Assembly: GCA_030285985.1 (NCBI GenBank)
Contig: CP127384.1
Span: forward strand, 2,468,501-2,532,500
Reading direction: 5' to 3'
DNA length: 64,000 nt
DNA from: Aquidulcibacter paucihalophilus
GTDB lineage: Bacteria > Pseudomonadota > Alphaproteobacteria > Caulobacterales > Caulobacteraceae
A program made the position numbers and the translations under genes. The notes under the pieces are model-generated. The model ran no database searches. It was not told the origin of the DNA and saw only the letters and a program-made list of their open reading frames with translations. Positions 1 to 12,698 of this stretch are shown one piece after another (the first letter of the stretch is position 1; each line of letters opens with the position of its first letter).

Positions 1-694
1 CGCCGAGCGCAGACGAAATGTCGTCCGGCACGAAGAACGGACCGAACATGCCGTCGCTGCTGACCAGCAGCGCCTGACCCGGGTGCTCCAGCGACACCGT
101 CACCCCGTCGCGCTCGATATCGACCGCGCCCGGGGTGTCGAACGTCCGGGCGTCGCCGGCCGGACCCCGCAGGACGACCAGCAGCATGGTCTCCTCATCC
201 CCCGTGAACGGCGGGACGTCGGGCTGGGCCCGGAGGAAGCCGAGGATATCCGGGCCGACCACCCCTTCGACGATGGTGCCACGGACGCCGATCGAGCCGA
301 CCGGGGTGGCGATCGCCTCGCGCGACGATGACCGGGCGGTCCGGCCCGAGACGAAGCGGAAGGCACCCCGTGCCACCGACACGGCCGAGCCGCCACTTTC
401 ACTGACCACGAACCGGTCGACCGTCATGCGGGCGTTGGCCCCGACGGTGAAGGTCGAGCGGTCCCGCAGCAGCACCTGGACCTGGCTCTGAGGGCCGGTC
501 ACGAACTGGTCGCCGAGGCGGACAGGCGCGCGAAGCTGGGCCGGGCGGAGCGGCCCGCTGGCCGAACTGCGCGTCTGGACAGAGTTGCGGATGGCCGCGT
601 TGACCCCGACGGAATCCTGGGCCTCGACCGGGACGGCCAGCGCAAGCCAGCCGCAAAGGGCGAGGGCGGGAGCCAGGGACGCGAACTTCCTCAT
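1..694 (-). CDS. FecR-domain protein, C-terminus cut off by the window edge
   Basis: The frame opens at an ATG (complement of 692-694) preceded by AGGAAC and stays open to base 1, so at least 231 residues are present and the C-terminus is missing. A signal peptide is visible (MRKFASLAPALALCGWLALA, then an Ala-Gln cleavage region). The middle (TGPQSQVQVLLRDRSTFTVG, followed by a V-A-R-G-A-F-R-F stretch and TPVGSIGVRGT) is the FecR fold typical of free-standing secreted FecR-domain proteins rather than the TonB-linked anti-sigma type. It lies 16 bp downstream of the TPR/barrel gene and is probably co-transcribed. The exact role is unknown. Confidence 0.8.
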   Translation of the reverse strand, partial: MRKFASLAPALALCGWLALAVPVEAQDSVGVNAAIRNSVQTRSSASGPLRPAQLRAPVRLGDQFVTGPQSQVQVLLRDRSTFTVGANARMTVDRFVVSESGGSAVSVARGAFRFVSGRTARSSSREAIATPVGSIGVRGTIVEGVVGPDILGFLRAQPDVPPFTGDEETMLLVVLRGPAGDARTFDTPGAVDIERDGVTVSLEHPGQALLVSSDGMFGPFFVPDDISSALG

Positions 695-710
695 GACCGG
701 GTTCCTGACA

Positions 711-2039
711 TCAATCGCGCGCGCCGAAACGCCAGATCAGCCGAAGCTCGGCACCCCAGCCGTCAAAATCGGCCAGGGGCGGCGAGGAGCCACGGCGGCT
801 GTAGTTCAGGGCGCCTTCGAGGGTCACATTCTCACGCACGTCGCCGGTGGCCCCTCGCGCCGTAAAGGCGCTGAGCGGCGCGCCGACGGCGAGCCGGGCG
901 TGGGTCCTGACATCGTCGCGGGTCGCACCGCCGAGGAAGACCGCATCCGGTTCGTCATACTCGATCCAGCGCGCGGAGCCGCTGGCGAACACATAGATGC
1001 CCTTGTCGAAGCGCTGGTCCAGGCTGAGGCCGAGCCGCGGACCGGAATAGCCGAACGGCTCGTAGCCGGCGGACTTGATTTCATGGTCGAGGCTGGCGTC
1101 GAAGGTCGTGCGCGACGTGAATCGATGGCTGACACCGATCCCCACGGAATAGCGGGCACCGTCGCGGTCGCCGCCGAGAACGCCTGACAGGGCGTCGATT
1201 CCGGGCTCATCATAGTCCTGGCTGACAGCTTCGCCACGCAGTCTCAGGGTGGTGGCGTTGGTCATGCGCCAGCGCGTTTCGCCCCTCACACCGGCTTCTG
1301 TCAGCTGCGGCTCGCCCATCAGGCGGACGTGGCGCAGCACGGCGCCGAAGCGGGATTTGCTCAACCGGGTGTTCCGGGCGAGGCCGAACTCAAGCCCCGC
1401 GCGCCGGAAGTCGATCGCCGCGCCGGATTGGGCGGTATGGTCGTAAAGCAGGCCAGTCCCGTAGACCTCCCAGACCTGGCTGGTTCCGATGTCGGCGCGC
1501 CCTTCGAGGACCAGCGACACCTCGCTGGACACGCCTTCTTCCGGGGCCGGTGCACCGAGCAGTTCAAAGGCCGTGAAATAGGCACCTGCCGCGTCATCCT
1601 CATAGGCGACGCCGGCGCTGAGGCTGCCCGAGAAGGAGCGGGTCGCGAGGCCCCGGTCAATCCGCCGTGAATAGCTCTCGGCCTCTGCGCGCTGCATCGG
1701 CGTGAGTTGTACGGCCTCAAGCCGGCGCAACTCGTCCTTCGCGCCCTGCAGATCACCCAGCCGGTACAGCACCACGGCATGGAACAGCCGCGCCGAATGC
1801 CGGTTCGGCTCAAGGATCAGGATCCGTTCAAGCGCCGAGGCGGCGAGCGCCAGATTGCCGAGTGCCGCCTGTTCCCGCGCATAGGCCATGTTTAGGGCCT
1901 CGTCGTCGGGCGCGGCGAGGATGGCCTCAAAATCCTGGGCCGCGGCCGTCGTGACCGGCCCCACCAAGGCGACGGCAAGCGTCAGCGCAAGGGACGCCGC
2001 CCGGGCTGTTGACCGACGGTTACCGGACATCGCAGCCAT
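711..2039 (-). CDS. TPR and beta-barrel outer-membrane protein (Slam/DUF560-like)
   Basis: The 442-residue product starts at ATG 2039 (or ATG 2030); a longer frame to 2150 lacks a sensible N-terminus. A signal peptide ends at TTAAAQD. Residues about 35-120 contain tetratricopeptide-like helices (ALGNLALAASALERILILEP, ALVVL-type repeats with LGDLQGAKDELRRLEA). From about residue 140 alternating aromatic/hydrophobic strands run to the terminal W-R-F, the usual barrel ending. This layout matches surface-lipoprotein-assembly-modifier (DUF560) proteins. Together with the downstream FecR gene it suggests a cell-envelope function; substrate unknown. Family assignment is from architecture, not a search. 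Confidence 0.7.
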   Translation of the reverse strand: MAAMSGNRRSTARAASLALTLAVALVGPVTTAAAQDFEAILAAPDDEALNMAYAREQAALGNLALAASALERILILEPNRHSARLFHAVVLYRLGDLQGAKDELRRLEAVQLTPMQRAEAESYSRRIDRGLATRSFSGSLSAGVAYEDDAAGAYFTAFELLGAPAPEEGVSSEVSLVLEGRADIGTSQVWEVYGTGLLYDHTAQSGAAIDFRRAGLEFGLARNTRLSKSRFGAVLRHVRLMGEPQLTEAGVRGETRWRMTNATTLRLRGEAVSQDYDEPGIDALSGVLGGDRDGARYSVGIGVSHRFTSRTTFDASLDHEIKSAGYEPFGYSGPRLGLSLDQRFDKGIYVFASGSARWIEYDEPDAVFLGGATRDDVRTHARLAVGAPLSAFTARGATGDVRENVTLEGALNYSRRGSSPPLADFDGWGAELRLIWRFGARD

Positions 2040-2206
2040 CGAACAGCGTTCCCCAATCCTGACCGGACGGTAGGTCGGGGCCCGGCCATGGTCAAGCTGG
2101 CCGCGCGGCTGGACTTCCGCCGCGCGACAATGTTCATCTGCGCCCACCAAGGACGCAGCCGCCGACGGCGCGAGACGTCCGAAGATGTCCCCGGGGATGA
2201 CACACC

Positions 2207-5545
<3,339 letters not shown>

Positions 5546-5563
5546 TCGGACGGACGATCGCGA

Positions 5564-5587
5564 GGCGGAACCGTTCGCGGTTCCGCC
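5564..5587. terminator. perfect 10-bp hairpin with TTCG loop between convergent genes
   Basis: Bases 5564-5573 pair perfectly with 5578-5587 around a TTCG loop, which forms a very stable UUCG tetraloop in RNA. It sits 19 bp after the amidohydrolase stop and 9 bp from the stop of the convergent Anbu gene, the right place for a bidirectional terminator. No T-tract follows on either strand, so intrinsic termination is uncertain; it may mainly protect 3' ends. Confidence 0.6.
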
Positions 5588-5595
5588 GACGCGGC

Positions 5596-6360
5596 TCAGC
5601 CCTCGACGGCGGTTGGCCGGGCCCGCTTCATCCAGGGCGGCTCGGGCATCGACCGGCGCGCGGCCGCCTGGGCCTGGGTCCAGCGCAGGTGCAGGTCGGC
5701 GAAATAGGAGTCGTCCTCCTCGATCCGCCGCTGGTCACCGCTGAAATAGTCCCGGCGCAGGGTCAGCACATCGAACGGCGCGCCGACCCCGACGTTCGAC
5801 CGCATGGTGGTCGAGAACGAAATCAGCCCCAGCTTGACCGCTTCCGCGAGCGAACTGTCGTGCGCCAGCCCGCTCTCCAGGATGGGCTTGCCGTATTTCA
5901 GCTCGCCGATCTGGAGGTAGGGGGTGTCAGGGCCGCACTCGATGAAATTGCCCTGGCTGTAGATCAGGAACAGCCCCATCTGGCCGCCGTTGATCTGGCC
6001 ACCCAGCAGCATGGAGGCCGAGGTGTTCAGGCTGTCCGCTTCCAGCGCCGGGGCGATCGACAGGCGCACGCTGCGCAGGGCGTGGCCCAGGATCTGGGCG
6101 CAGCGGAACAGGGTCGGTGCCGTCTCCAGCGTCTCGGCCGGCTCGCCGACGTTGAGATGGACTCCCTCGCGCGCCATGGCGAGGGCCGTCTGGGTGACGG
6201 ACAGATTGCCGGCGGTGCAGATGCCCAGCACCCGCTCGCCCGGCCGGTCGACGACATGCAGCTTGCGATAGGTCGAGATGCTGTCGACGCCAGCATTGGT
6301 CCGGGTGTCGGCGATCATCGCCAACCCCTCTTCAACCAGCATGCCCACGCAATAGGTCAT
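5596..6360 (-). CDS. Anbu proteasome-like peptidase
   Basis: This 254-residue protein belongs to the Anbu (ancestral beta-subunit) branch of Ntn-hydrolase proteases, related to HslV. The N-terminus is MTYCVGMLVEEGLAMIADTR; removal of Met1 would expose Thr2 as the nucleophile, and ADTRTNAG resembles the conserved N-terminal beta-subunit core. GGQING and LGLISFSTTMRSNVGVG are other family-like stretches. Its neighbours, a transglutaminase, an alpha-E protein and a circularly permuted ATP-grasp enzyme, are exactly the genes that accompany Anbu in other proteobacteria, which makes the assignment firm. The physiological substrate of this system is not established. Confidence 0.93.
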   Translation of the reverse strand: MTYCVGMLVEEGLAMIADTRTNAGVDSISTYRKLHVVDRPGERVLGICTAGNLSVTQTALAMAREGVHLNVGEPAETLETAPTLFRCAQILGHALRSVRLSIAPALEADSLNTSASMLLGGQINGGQMGLFLIYSQGNFIECGPDTPYLQIGELKYGKPILESGLAHDSSLAEAVKLGLISFSTTMRSNVGVGAPFDVLTLRRDYFSGDQRRIEEDDSYFADLHLRWTQAQAAARRSMPEPPWMKRARPTAVEG

Positions 6361-6434
6361 GCGGCGCGCAATCCCCGATGCCCGTCCGTCATGGCGCTCA
6401 CGGTAACAGATTCCCCCGTCCGGTAACCCAAAGC

Positions 6435-7262
6435 CTAAGCCTGTTGCTGTCCCTGTTGCATGTCGGCATCACGCACGTTCAGCCGCACGGCCAGCCGCTC
6501 GCCCCCGCCGCCGTAGCTGGCGCCCCGCACGGGCGCCGCGCCGCGATAGTCCAGTCCGGCCGCAACCCGCACATAACGGTCGGTCGAGCAGATGCCGTTG
6601 GCCGGATCGAAACCGACCCAGCCGAGATCCGGAATCCAGGCCTCGGCCCAGGCATGGGCGGCCTCCTGATCGTCCTTGCCGTCGCGGCGCAGCAGATGGC
6701 CCGAGACATAGCGCGCCGGCGTGCCCATCTGACGGGCGCAGGCGATGAAGACGTGGGCGTGGTCCTGGCAGACGCCGCGTCCGAGCGCGAGCACCTCCGC
6801 CGCCGTGTGGGTGGGGGTCGTCACCCCGACCTCGAAGGCCACCGAGCCGTGGATGCCCGCCATCAGCCGGTGCAGCCGCTCCAGCGGCGGATGGGCCGAA
6901 AACTCCGAGGCGAAGACCGAGATCAGCTTGTCCCGCCGCGTCAGGGCGGTGTCGCGCAGGAAGACCAGCGGCGACAGCGTCTCCTGGCCCGCGGGCACGA
7001 CGCCGGCGGTGTCGGTGGTGACCACCTCGCCCGAGACCCGGACGGTCAGGCTCTGGGTCGGCTGCTCGGTGTAGAGGGTGTGGACGATGTTGCCGAAGGC
7101 GTCCTCGGACTTGCGCAGGCGCGCGTCGACATCGGTCTCGACCCGCCAGTTGCGGACCTGCTGGGCCTCGGACGAGCGGGGCGTCAGCCTGAGAGTCTGG
7201 ATGATGAAGCGCGCCGCCCGGTCGTAGGCATAGGTGGTCGCATGGTCGATACGGATGCGCAC
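6435..7262 (-). CDS. transglutaminase-like cysteine protease of the Anbu cluster
   Basis: The 275-residue protein has an N-terminal beta-rich domain (MRIRIDHATTYAYDRAARFI, then TLRLTPRSSEAQ) followed by a transglutaminase core. The catalytic triad is readable: Cys in LGRGVCQDHAHVFIACAR, His in AAHAWAEAWIPDLGW and Asp in VGFDPANGI. Family members usually act as proteases or amidases rather than cross-linkers. It is 3 bp from the alpha-E gene and 74 bp upstream of Anbu in the same direction, so it belongs to the four-gene operon. Confidence 0.92.
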   Translation of the reverse strand: MRIRIDHATTYAYDRAARFIIQTLRLTPRSSEAQQVRNWRVETDVDARLRKSEDAFGNIVHTLYTEQPTQSLTVRVSGEVVTTDTAGVVPAGQETLSPLVFLRDTALTRRDKLISVFASEFSAHPPLERLHRLMAGIHGSVAFEVGVTTPTHTAAEVLALGRGVCQDHAHVFIACARQMGTPARYVSGHLLRRDGKDDQEAAHAWAEAWIPDLGWVGFDPANGICSTDRYVRVAAGLDYRGAAPVRGASYGGGGERLAVRLNVRDADMQQGQQQA

Positions 7263-7265
7263 GCG

Positions 7266-8198
7266 TCAGCTCAGATACTGGTCATGGATGGCCTGTCCCA
7301 GCCGGCCGTTCTCGCCGAGGAAGGCCTGGATGTATTCGTGCAGGCCCGACTGGAAGATGTCTTCCATACGCGAGTTGTCGAAGGCGCGCATCCGGTCGGC
7401 CGCCAGCCGCTGGGCCGGGCCGCGCCGGCCGTAGTCGCTGGCCAGCCGCTCCAGATAGCGGACGATCGAGGCCTGGCAGCTGGCCAGCGACCGCGGCATC
7501 TGGCGGTTCAGCACCAGCAGGTCGGCCACCAGCCACGGCTTGACCGAGTCGCGATAGACCCAGCGATAGGCGGTCAGGGCCGAGACCTCGCGCAGCAAGG
7601 TCGTCCATTGGAAATAGTCCAGCTGACCCCCGACGCGTTCGCCCTCGGGCAGCAGCAGATGGTATTTCACGTCCAGCAGCCGCGCCGTGTTGTCGGCCCG
7701 CTCGATAGCCGCGCCGAGCCGCAGGAAATAGTAGCCGTCGTTGCGGAGCATGGTCCGCGAGGTCGCGCCCTCGACCGACAGGGTGACCGTCTTCACCCAT
7801 TCGAGGAAGCGGGCGAACTCGTCGCGGCGGGTCGGCTGCCCCTGCTCTTCCAGCCCGTTCCAGGCGCCGTTGATGGCCTCCCAGAGCTCGACCGTCAGGG
7901 CCGTGCGGACCGAGCGGGCGTTGGTGCGGGCGCGGGTGATACAGGCGGTGATCGACGAGGCATTGTTCGGCGCGAAGGCCAGATATTCGCGCACCGACTT
8001 CTCGGTCGGCGACCGGCCGAGCGCCTTGGGCGCGCCGGCGGACGCGAGGGCGCTGGCCCAGACCGTCTCGGCGTCGCCGTCGCCGCGCGTCGGAATGGCG
8101 GCGAGGCGCAGCGTCGCCTCGAGGATGCGGGCGAGGAAGTCGGCCCGCTCGATATAGCGGCCGGTCCAGTAGAGGCTGTCTGCGGTACGACTAAGCAT
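7266..8198 (-). CDS. alpha-E domain protein (DUF403)
   Basis: The 310-residue, largely helical protein begins MLSRTADSLYWTGRYIERAD, the diagnostic start of the alpha-E family, and later has GAAIERADNTARLLDVKYH. The start ATG overlaps the stop of the upstream ATP-grasp gene by one base, so translation is coupled. Alpha-E proteins occur almost always with circularly permuted ATP-grasp ligases and Anbu or a transglutaminase. Comparative genomics has proposed that the set makes or processes a peptide tag; this has not been proven. Confidence 0.92.
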   Translation of the reverse strand: MLSRTADSLYWTGRYIERADFLARILEATLRLAAIPTRGDGDAETVWASALASAGAPKALGRSPTEKSVREYLAFAPNNASSITACITRARTNARSVRTALTVELWEAINGAWNGLEEQGQPTRRDEFARFLEWVKTVTLSVEGATSRTMLRNDGYYFLRLGAAIERADNTARLLDVKYHLLLPEGERVGGQLDYFQWTTLLREVSALTAYRWVYRDSVKPWLVADLLVLNRQMPRSLASCQASIVRYLERLASDYGRRGPAQRLAADRMRAFDNSRMEDIFQSGLHEYIQAFLGENGRLGQAIHDQYLS

Positions 8199-9610
8199 CA
8201 GACGTCCAGCACCCAGGTGTCCTTGGTCCCGCCGCCCTGGCTGGAGTTGACCACCAGCGAACCGGGCTTCAGCGCCACGCGAGTCAGGCCGCCCGGGGCG
8301 ACCTTCACGCCTTCGGGGCTCGACAGCACGAACGGCCGCAGGTCGACGTGGCGACCGTGCAGCTCACCCTTGTCGAGCGTCGGCGCGGTCGACAGGTCCA
8401 GCGTCGGCTGGGCGATGAAGTCGTCGGGGTCGTTGATCAGCTTCTTCCGGAAGGCCTCGATCTCGGCCTTGGTCGAGGCCGGGCCCACCAGCATGCCATA
8501 ACCGCCCGAGCCTCCGACCTCCTTGACCACCAGCTGATCCAGCTTCGACAGCACCTCCTTGAGCGCCTCCGGCTCGCGGCAGCGCCAGGTCGGGACGTTC
8601 TTCAGGATCGGCTCCTCGCCGGTGAAGAAGCGGATGATCTCGGGCATGTAGGTATAGACGGCCTTGTCGTCGGCCACGCCCGTGCCGACCGCATTGGCCA
8701 GGGTCACGGTCCCGTTCTGGTAGGCCGTCATCAGACCCGGAACGCCCAGGGTGGAGTCCGGGCGGAAGGTCAGGGGATCGAGGAAGTCGTCGTCGATCCG
8801 GCGATAGATGACATCGACCTGCTGACGGCCCTGGGTCGTGCGCATGAAGACCTTGCCGTCGTCGACGAACAGGTCGCGGCCCTCGACCAGATCGACGCCC
8901 AGTTTGTCGGCCAGGAAGGAGTGTTCGTAATAGGCCGAGTTGAACGGCCCCGGCGTCAGGACGACGATAGTCGGGTCGCCCCCCGCCGCCTCGGGCGCCG
9001 AGCCACGCAGGCTGGCCAGAAGCATGTCGGCATAGGTCTCGACCGGCCGCACCGGATAGTCGGCGAACAGGTCGGGGAACAACCGCATCATCATCTCGCG
9101 GTTCTCCAGCATGTAGGAGACCCCCGAGGGCGTACGGCAGTTGTCTTCCAGCACGTAGAAGCCGTCCTCGCCCGTGCGCACCAGATCGACGCCGGCGATG
9201 TGGACCCAGACCCCGCGCGGCGGCCGCCGGCCCTGCATCTCCGGCACATAGTGGGGATTGGTCAGGATCAGCTCGGCCGGGACGATGCCGGCCTTCAGAC
9301 ACTCCTGCGGGCCATAGACATCGGCCAGGAACAGGTTGATCGCCCGGACGCGCTGGGTCAGCCCGGCCTCCAGCCCCGCCCACTCGGAAGCGCCGATGAT
9401 ACGCGGCACGACGTCGAACGGGATCAGGCGTTCACTGGATTCGGCGTCACCATAGACGGCGAAGGTGATCCCCATGCGGCGGAAGAACAGCTCCGCCTGA
9501 CGCGAGCGCGCCTGCAGCAGCCCCTCGGGGGCGTCCGCCAGCCAGCGCGCGAGTCCGCGATAGCTGTCGCGGACTCCCCCGCCGTCACCTGACATTTCGT
9601 CGAAGGCCAT
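8198..9610 (-). CDS. circularly permuted type-2 ATP-grasp protein
   Basis: The 470-residue protein starts at ATG 9610 with GGGAG five bases upstream. Family landmarks are FRRMGITFAVYGD, the ADVYGPQECLKAGIVP segment, VLEDNCRTPSGVSYMLENRE, VYRRIDDDFLDP-type residues and the C-terminal SSQGGGTKDTWVLDV. Members are predicted peptide-bond-forming ligases that use ATP. It is the promoter-proximal gene of the Anbu operon (ATP-grasp, alpha-E, transglutaminase, Anbu). Sequence identity to the family is obvious by eye; the chemistry here is inferred. Confidence 0.93.
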   Translation of the reverse strand: MAFDEMSGDGGGVRDSYRGLARWLADAPEGLLQARSRQAELFFRRMGITFAVYGDAESSERLIPFDVVPRIIGASEWAGLEAGLTQRVRAINLFLADVYGPQECLKAGIVPAELILTNPHYVPEMQGRRPPRGVWVHIAGVDLVRTGEDGFYVLEDNCRTPSGVSYMLENREMMMRLFPDLFADYPVRPVETYADMLLASLRGSAPEAAGGDPTIVVLTPGPFNSAYYEHSFLADKLGVDLVEGRDLFVDDGKVFMRTTQGRQQVDVIYRRIDDDFLDPLTFRPDSTLGVPGLMTAYQNGTVTLANAVGTGVADDKAVYTYMPEIIRFFTGEEPILKNVPTWRCREPEALKEVLSKLDQLVVKEVGGSGGYGMLVGPASTKAEIEAFRKKLINDPDDFIAQPTLDLSTAPTLDKGELHGRHVDLRPFVLSSPEGVKVAPGGLTRVALKPGSLVVNSSQGGGTKDTWVLDV

Positions 9611-9705
9611 GCTGCTCCCGCTGCAACGATCTTGCAGCGTGGCCCGACAAGCGGCGCTGGCGCAACAGGAATGTTGCGCCGCCGCAAAGGTTCAGCGACC
9701 GCGCG

Positions 9706-10083
9706 CTATCGCGATTGCAGCGTGGTGGTCCGTCCGGGGACGACCGTCACCTTCGCATAGCCCTCGGTCCAGGTATTCTGGCTCAGGACCTCGCCGGCTC
9801 CCACGTCCCAGCACCCGGCGGAGAGGGTGAAGGTATAGCTGCCGCCCGGCGGGATGCTGTAGCCCGACGGCAGGCGGTTCAGACCGTAGGTGGACGCGCT
9901 GCAGTCCGAGACAAGGACGACATCGATGGAGTTGGTCCGCGAGACGTTGCGGATCTGCAGGCCGCCCGTGGGCTCGCCCGGCCGGATCAGCTCGCCGCCG
10001 GTGATCAGCGAGGCGCAACCGCCGAGCCCGCCAGCCAGGCCGATGATGCTTGCCGCAACGGCGGCCCGAAGAAGCGTTTTCAT
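9706..10083 (-). CDS. small secreted lipoprotein of unknown function
   Basis: From ATG 10083 (GGAGGGAG upstream) the product is 125 residues. The N-terminus MKTLLRAAVAASIIGLAGGL ends in a lipobox-like L-G-G-C, giving a lipidated Cys. The mature part is beta-rich with two further cysteines (VSDCSAS and SAGCWDVGAG), which could form a disulfide, and a SIPPGGSYTFTL segment resembling an Ig-like strand pair. I do not recognise a family. It stands alone between the ATP-grasp gene and the S9 peptidase, both on the same strand. Confidence 0.7.
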   Translation of the reverse strand: MKTLLRAAVAASIIGLAGGLGGCASLITGGELIRPGEPTGGLQIRNVSRTNSIDVVLVSDCSASTYGLNRLPSGYSIPPGGSYTFTLSAGCWDVGAGEVLSQNTWTEGYAKVTVVPGRTTTLQSR

Positions 10084-10162
10084 GGAATCTCCCTCCTGTT
10101 CCCGCGCGCAGATCACCACGCGCGGGACGAGTCCGGGACTTACGATTCCTGACGTACGGCGA

Positions 10163-12619
10163 TCAGGGAGCCGCGGGAGGTGCCACCCGCGGCCCGGCGT
10201 TCTTGAGATACTGATCCAGCCAGCGAGTCATCTCCCACTGGGTGTGGCCGACCGATTCCCGCGCCCGGTAGCCGTGGGCCTCGAGCGGGAGGACGACGTA
10301 GCGGACATTGGCACCGTTGCCCTTCAGGGCAGCGTAGAACCGCTCGGACTGGACCGGGAAGGTGCCGGAGTTGTCGTCCGCCTCGCCGTGGATCAGCAGG
10401 ATCGGCTCATTGACCCGGTTGGCGAAGGTGAAGGGCGACATCTCCGTATAGGTGTCGCCGGCCTCCCAGTAGGTGCGCTGCTCGGCCTGGAAGCCGAACG
10501 GGGTCAGGGTGCGGTTGTAGGCGCCCGAGCGGGCGATGCCGGTGCGGAACAGGTCGGTGTGGGCCAGCAGGTTGGCGGTCATGAAGGCACCGTAGCTGTG
10601 CCCGCCGACGGCGATCCGGTCGCGGTCGGCCACGCCCATTTCCACCACCGCATTCACCGCCGCCTCGGCGCTGGCGGTCAGCTGCTGGATGTAGGTGTCG
10701 TTGGGCTCGGCCCCGTTGACGCCGACGATCGGCATCGACGGATCGTCCAGCACGGCATAGCCCTGGGTCAGCAGGAAGAGGTGGCTGATGCCGCCCGGCC
10801 GGGTGAAGCGGTTGGCGGTGTCGACCACCTGGCCGGCCACGGCGGCGTCGGTGAACTCGGCCGGATAGGCCCACATCACCAGCGGCAGCGGTCCGTCGCG
10901 GTCCTTGTCGTAGCCGGCAGGCAGATAGAGCGTACCCGACAGCTGGACCCCGTCGGCGCGGGTGTAGCTGATCAGCTGTTTGGTCACCCCGGCCATCTGC
11001 GGGGCCGGGTCCGCGAAGGTGGTCAGGGGCGTCGCCTGGGCGTCGAGGTCGCGGACGAAGAGGTTGGGCGGATCGTTGCGGGTCTCGCGTCGCGTCACCA
11101 TTCGGCGACCGTCCTCATCGAGGATGCCCACCACAGTCTCATAGGTACCGTCTTCCGCCGTCCAGACCCGCTCGGTCGCGCCGGTGGTCAGGTCCATGGT
11201 CGACAGGAAGGGATATTCCCCTGCCCGCGTCGCCCCGGCGCCGGTCATCAGCACCCGGGAGCCGTCGGCGGTGAACTGCATCACCGGGAAGCCGCTGGCG
11301 TTGGCCTCGGTCAACGGGAAGCCGGGATCGTTGTAGCGATCCTGATAGTTCCGCTCCAGCAGGACGCGGCCCTCGCCGGGGTTGGACGGGTCGACCAGAT
11401 AGCGGGTCTCGCGCCGGCTGTTGAACTGCCGGCTGACCACCAGCGCGGTGTCTGCGTCACCCCAGATCATGCCGCCGTAGCGGTCCTTGAGGTCGATCAG
11501 CGAGGTTGGCGCGGCGTCGAACGGGGCCTCGAGGGTGAAGACCCGGTCGCGGACCTCGGCGGGGGTGCGCGGATCGCCGCCGTCCTGGGCCTCGACCCAG
11601 ACCAGGGTCGAGGGGGCGTCGGCCCGCCACTGGGCCGAGCGCGGACCGGGCGCGACGGCGTCGAACGGGGTCGGGATGTTGTCGCGCAGCGGCAGGTCGG
11701 CGACCCGGTGCACGATCACGCCCTCCATATCCGTCACCAGAACATCGGCCGGGAACAGGGCCGCCGGGACCACGTAGCTGTAGGGCCGCCGCACCCGCGT
11801 CTGCAGGACATAGCGACCATCGGGCGAGACGCCCGAACCCAGAAAGACGGCAGGGGCCCCCAGGGTCCGCGCCTGCCCGGCCAGCGGAACCAGCGTCAGC
11901 TGGGAGGTGAAATAGTATTCGAACAGGGCCTCGTCGCCGGCGTTGGACAGCAGGTCCTGATAGGTCCGGGCGGGGGCGGTACGGCCCAGGCTCTCCTCGA
12001 CGATCGGACCCTCGGGCGGACGGCTGACGTCAGGGGCCGGGCCGCGGCCCGCCGGGGTCATCCGGACCAGAAGGCCCGAGCTGTCCGGCAGCCAGTCGAA
12101 GGCACCGCCGCCCGCGGCATTGACCCGGGCGTCCGTCAGTTTGCGCGCCACACCGCTGGCCACGTCCACGGTCCAGAGCTCCAGGCCGGTCGGCGCATCC
12201 ATCAGCAGGGCCACCGAGCGGCCGTCCGGCGACCAGCCCGGCGAGACGAAGCGCGCGTTGGCCGGCAGGCTGACCGTCCGGGCGGGCCCGCCCGCGACAG
12301 GCTGGAAGCTGAGGCCGGTCAGCCAGGTCACCCGGCTGTTGGCCTGGCCGTTGTTGCGCGGATTGATCCGGTATCCGGCCAGTCGCAGCATCGGCTCGGC
12401 GAGTTCGGCGATCGGCGGCAGATTGGCGCGGTCGAACAGGGCCAGGGTCGTCCGGTCCGGCGACAGGCTGGGCGTCGGGGTGGGTTTGGTGTCGAGAATA
12501 TCCGCGATCGGCGCCGGCGGCTGCTGATAGGTCCGGCCTTCCTGCGCCATGACGGGTCCGGCCAGAACGGCCAGCAACACAAAGGCGGGCAGAGCCCGGC
12601 CAAGCAGACGATGACGCAT
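10163..12619 (-). CDS. periplasmic S9-family prolyl oligopeptidase
   Basis: The product is about 818 residues from ATG 12619; a TTG six bases upstream is a weaker alternative. A signal peptide ends near GPVMAQEG. The first ~500 residues are a beta-propeller (PSLSPDRTTLALFDR, SPGWSPDGRSVALLMD, VSPDGRYVLQTR). The C-terminal alpha/beta-hydrolase domain shows the nucleophile elbow VGGHSYGAFMTANLLAHTD, the acid loop LLIHGEADDNSGTFP and the catalytic His in LPLEAHGYRARES. The HGEADDNSGTFP form resembles the glutamyl endopeptidase subgroup. It should trim peptides in the periplasm. Confidence 0.9.
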   Translation of the reverse strand: MRHRLLGRALPAFVLLAVLAGPVMAQEGRTYQQPPAPIADILDTKPTPTPSLSPDRTTLALFDRANLPPIAELAEPMLRLAGYRINPRNNGQANSRVTWLTGLSFQPVAGGPARTVSLPANARFVSPGWSPDGRSVALLMDAPTGLELWTVDVASGVARKLTDARVNAAGGGAFDWLPDSSGLLVRMTPAGRGPAPDVSRPPEGPIVEESLGRTAPARTYQDLLSNAGDEALFEYYFTSQLTLVPLAGQARTLGAPAVFLGSGVSPDGRYVLQTRVRRPYSYVVPAALFPADVLVTDMEGVIVHRVADLPLRDNIPTPFDAVAPGPRSAQWRADAPSTLVWVEAQDGGDPRTPAEVRDRVFTLEAPFDAAPTSLIDLKDRYGGMIWGDADTALVVSRQFNSRRETRYLVDPSNPGEGRVLLERNYQDRYNDPGFPLTEANASGFPVMQFTADGSRVLMTGAGATRAGEYPFLSTMDLTTGATERVWTAEDGTYETVVGILDEDGRRMVTRRETRNDPPNLFVRDLDAQATPLTTFADPAPQMAGVTKQLISYTRADGVQLSGTLYLPAGYDKDRDGPLPLVMWAYPAEFTDAAVAGQVVDTANRFTRPGGISHLFLLTQGYAVLDDPSMPIVGVNGAEPNDTYIQQLTASAEAAVNAVVEMGVADRDRIAVGGHSYGAFMTANLLAHTDLFRTGIARSGAYNRTLTPFGFQAEQRTYWEAGDTYTEMSPFTFANRVNEPILLIHGEADDNSGTFPVQSERFYAALKGNGANVRYVVLPLEAHGYRARESVGHTQWEMTRWLDQYLKNAGPRVAPPAAP

Positions 12620-12698
12620 GATCAATTCCCCAAACCCTCAGACCGAGCGGTGGGGAACGCTAGCGTCGGCGCTGCGCAATTCAAGCACATCCCTTTCC

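Noticed and set aside
8348-9592. 414-residue frame opposite the ATP-grasp gene
   Set aside because: Antisense artefact; no motifs.
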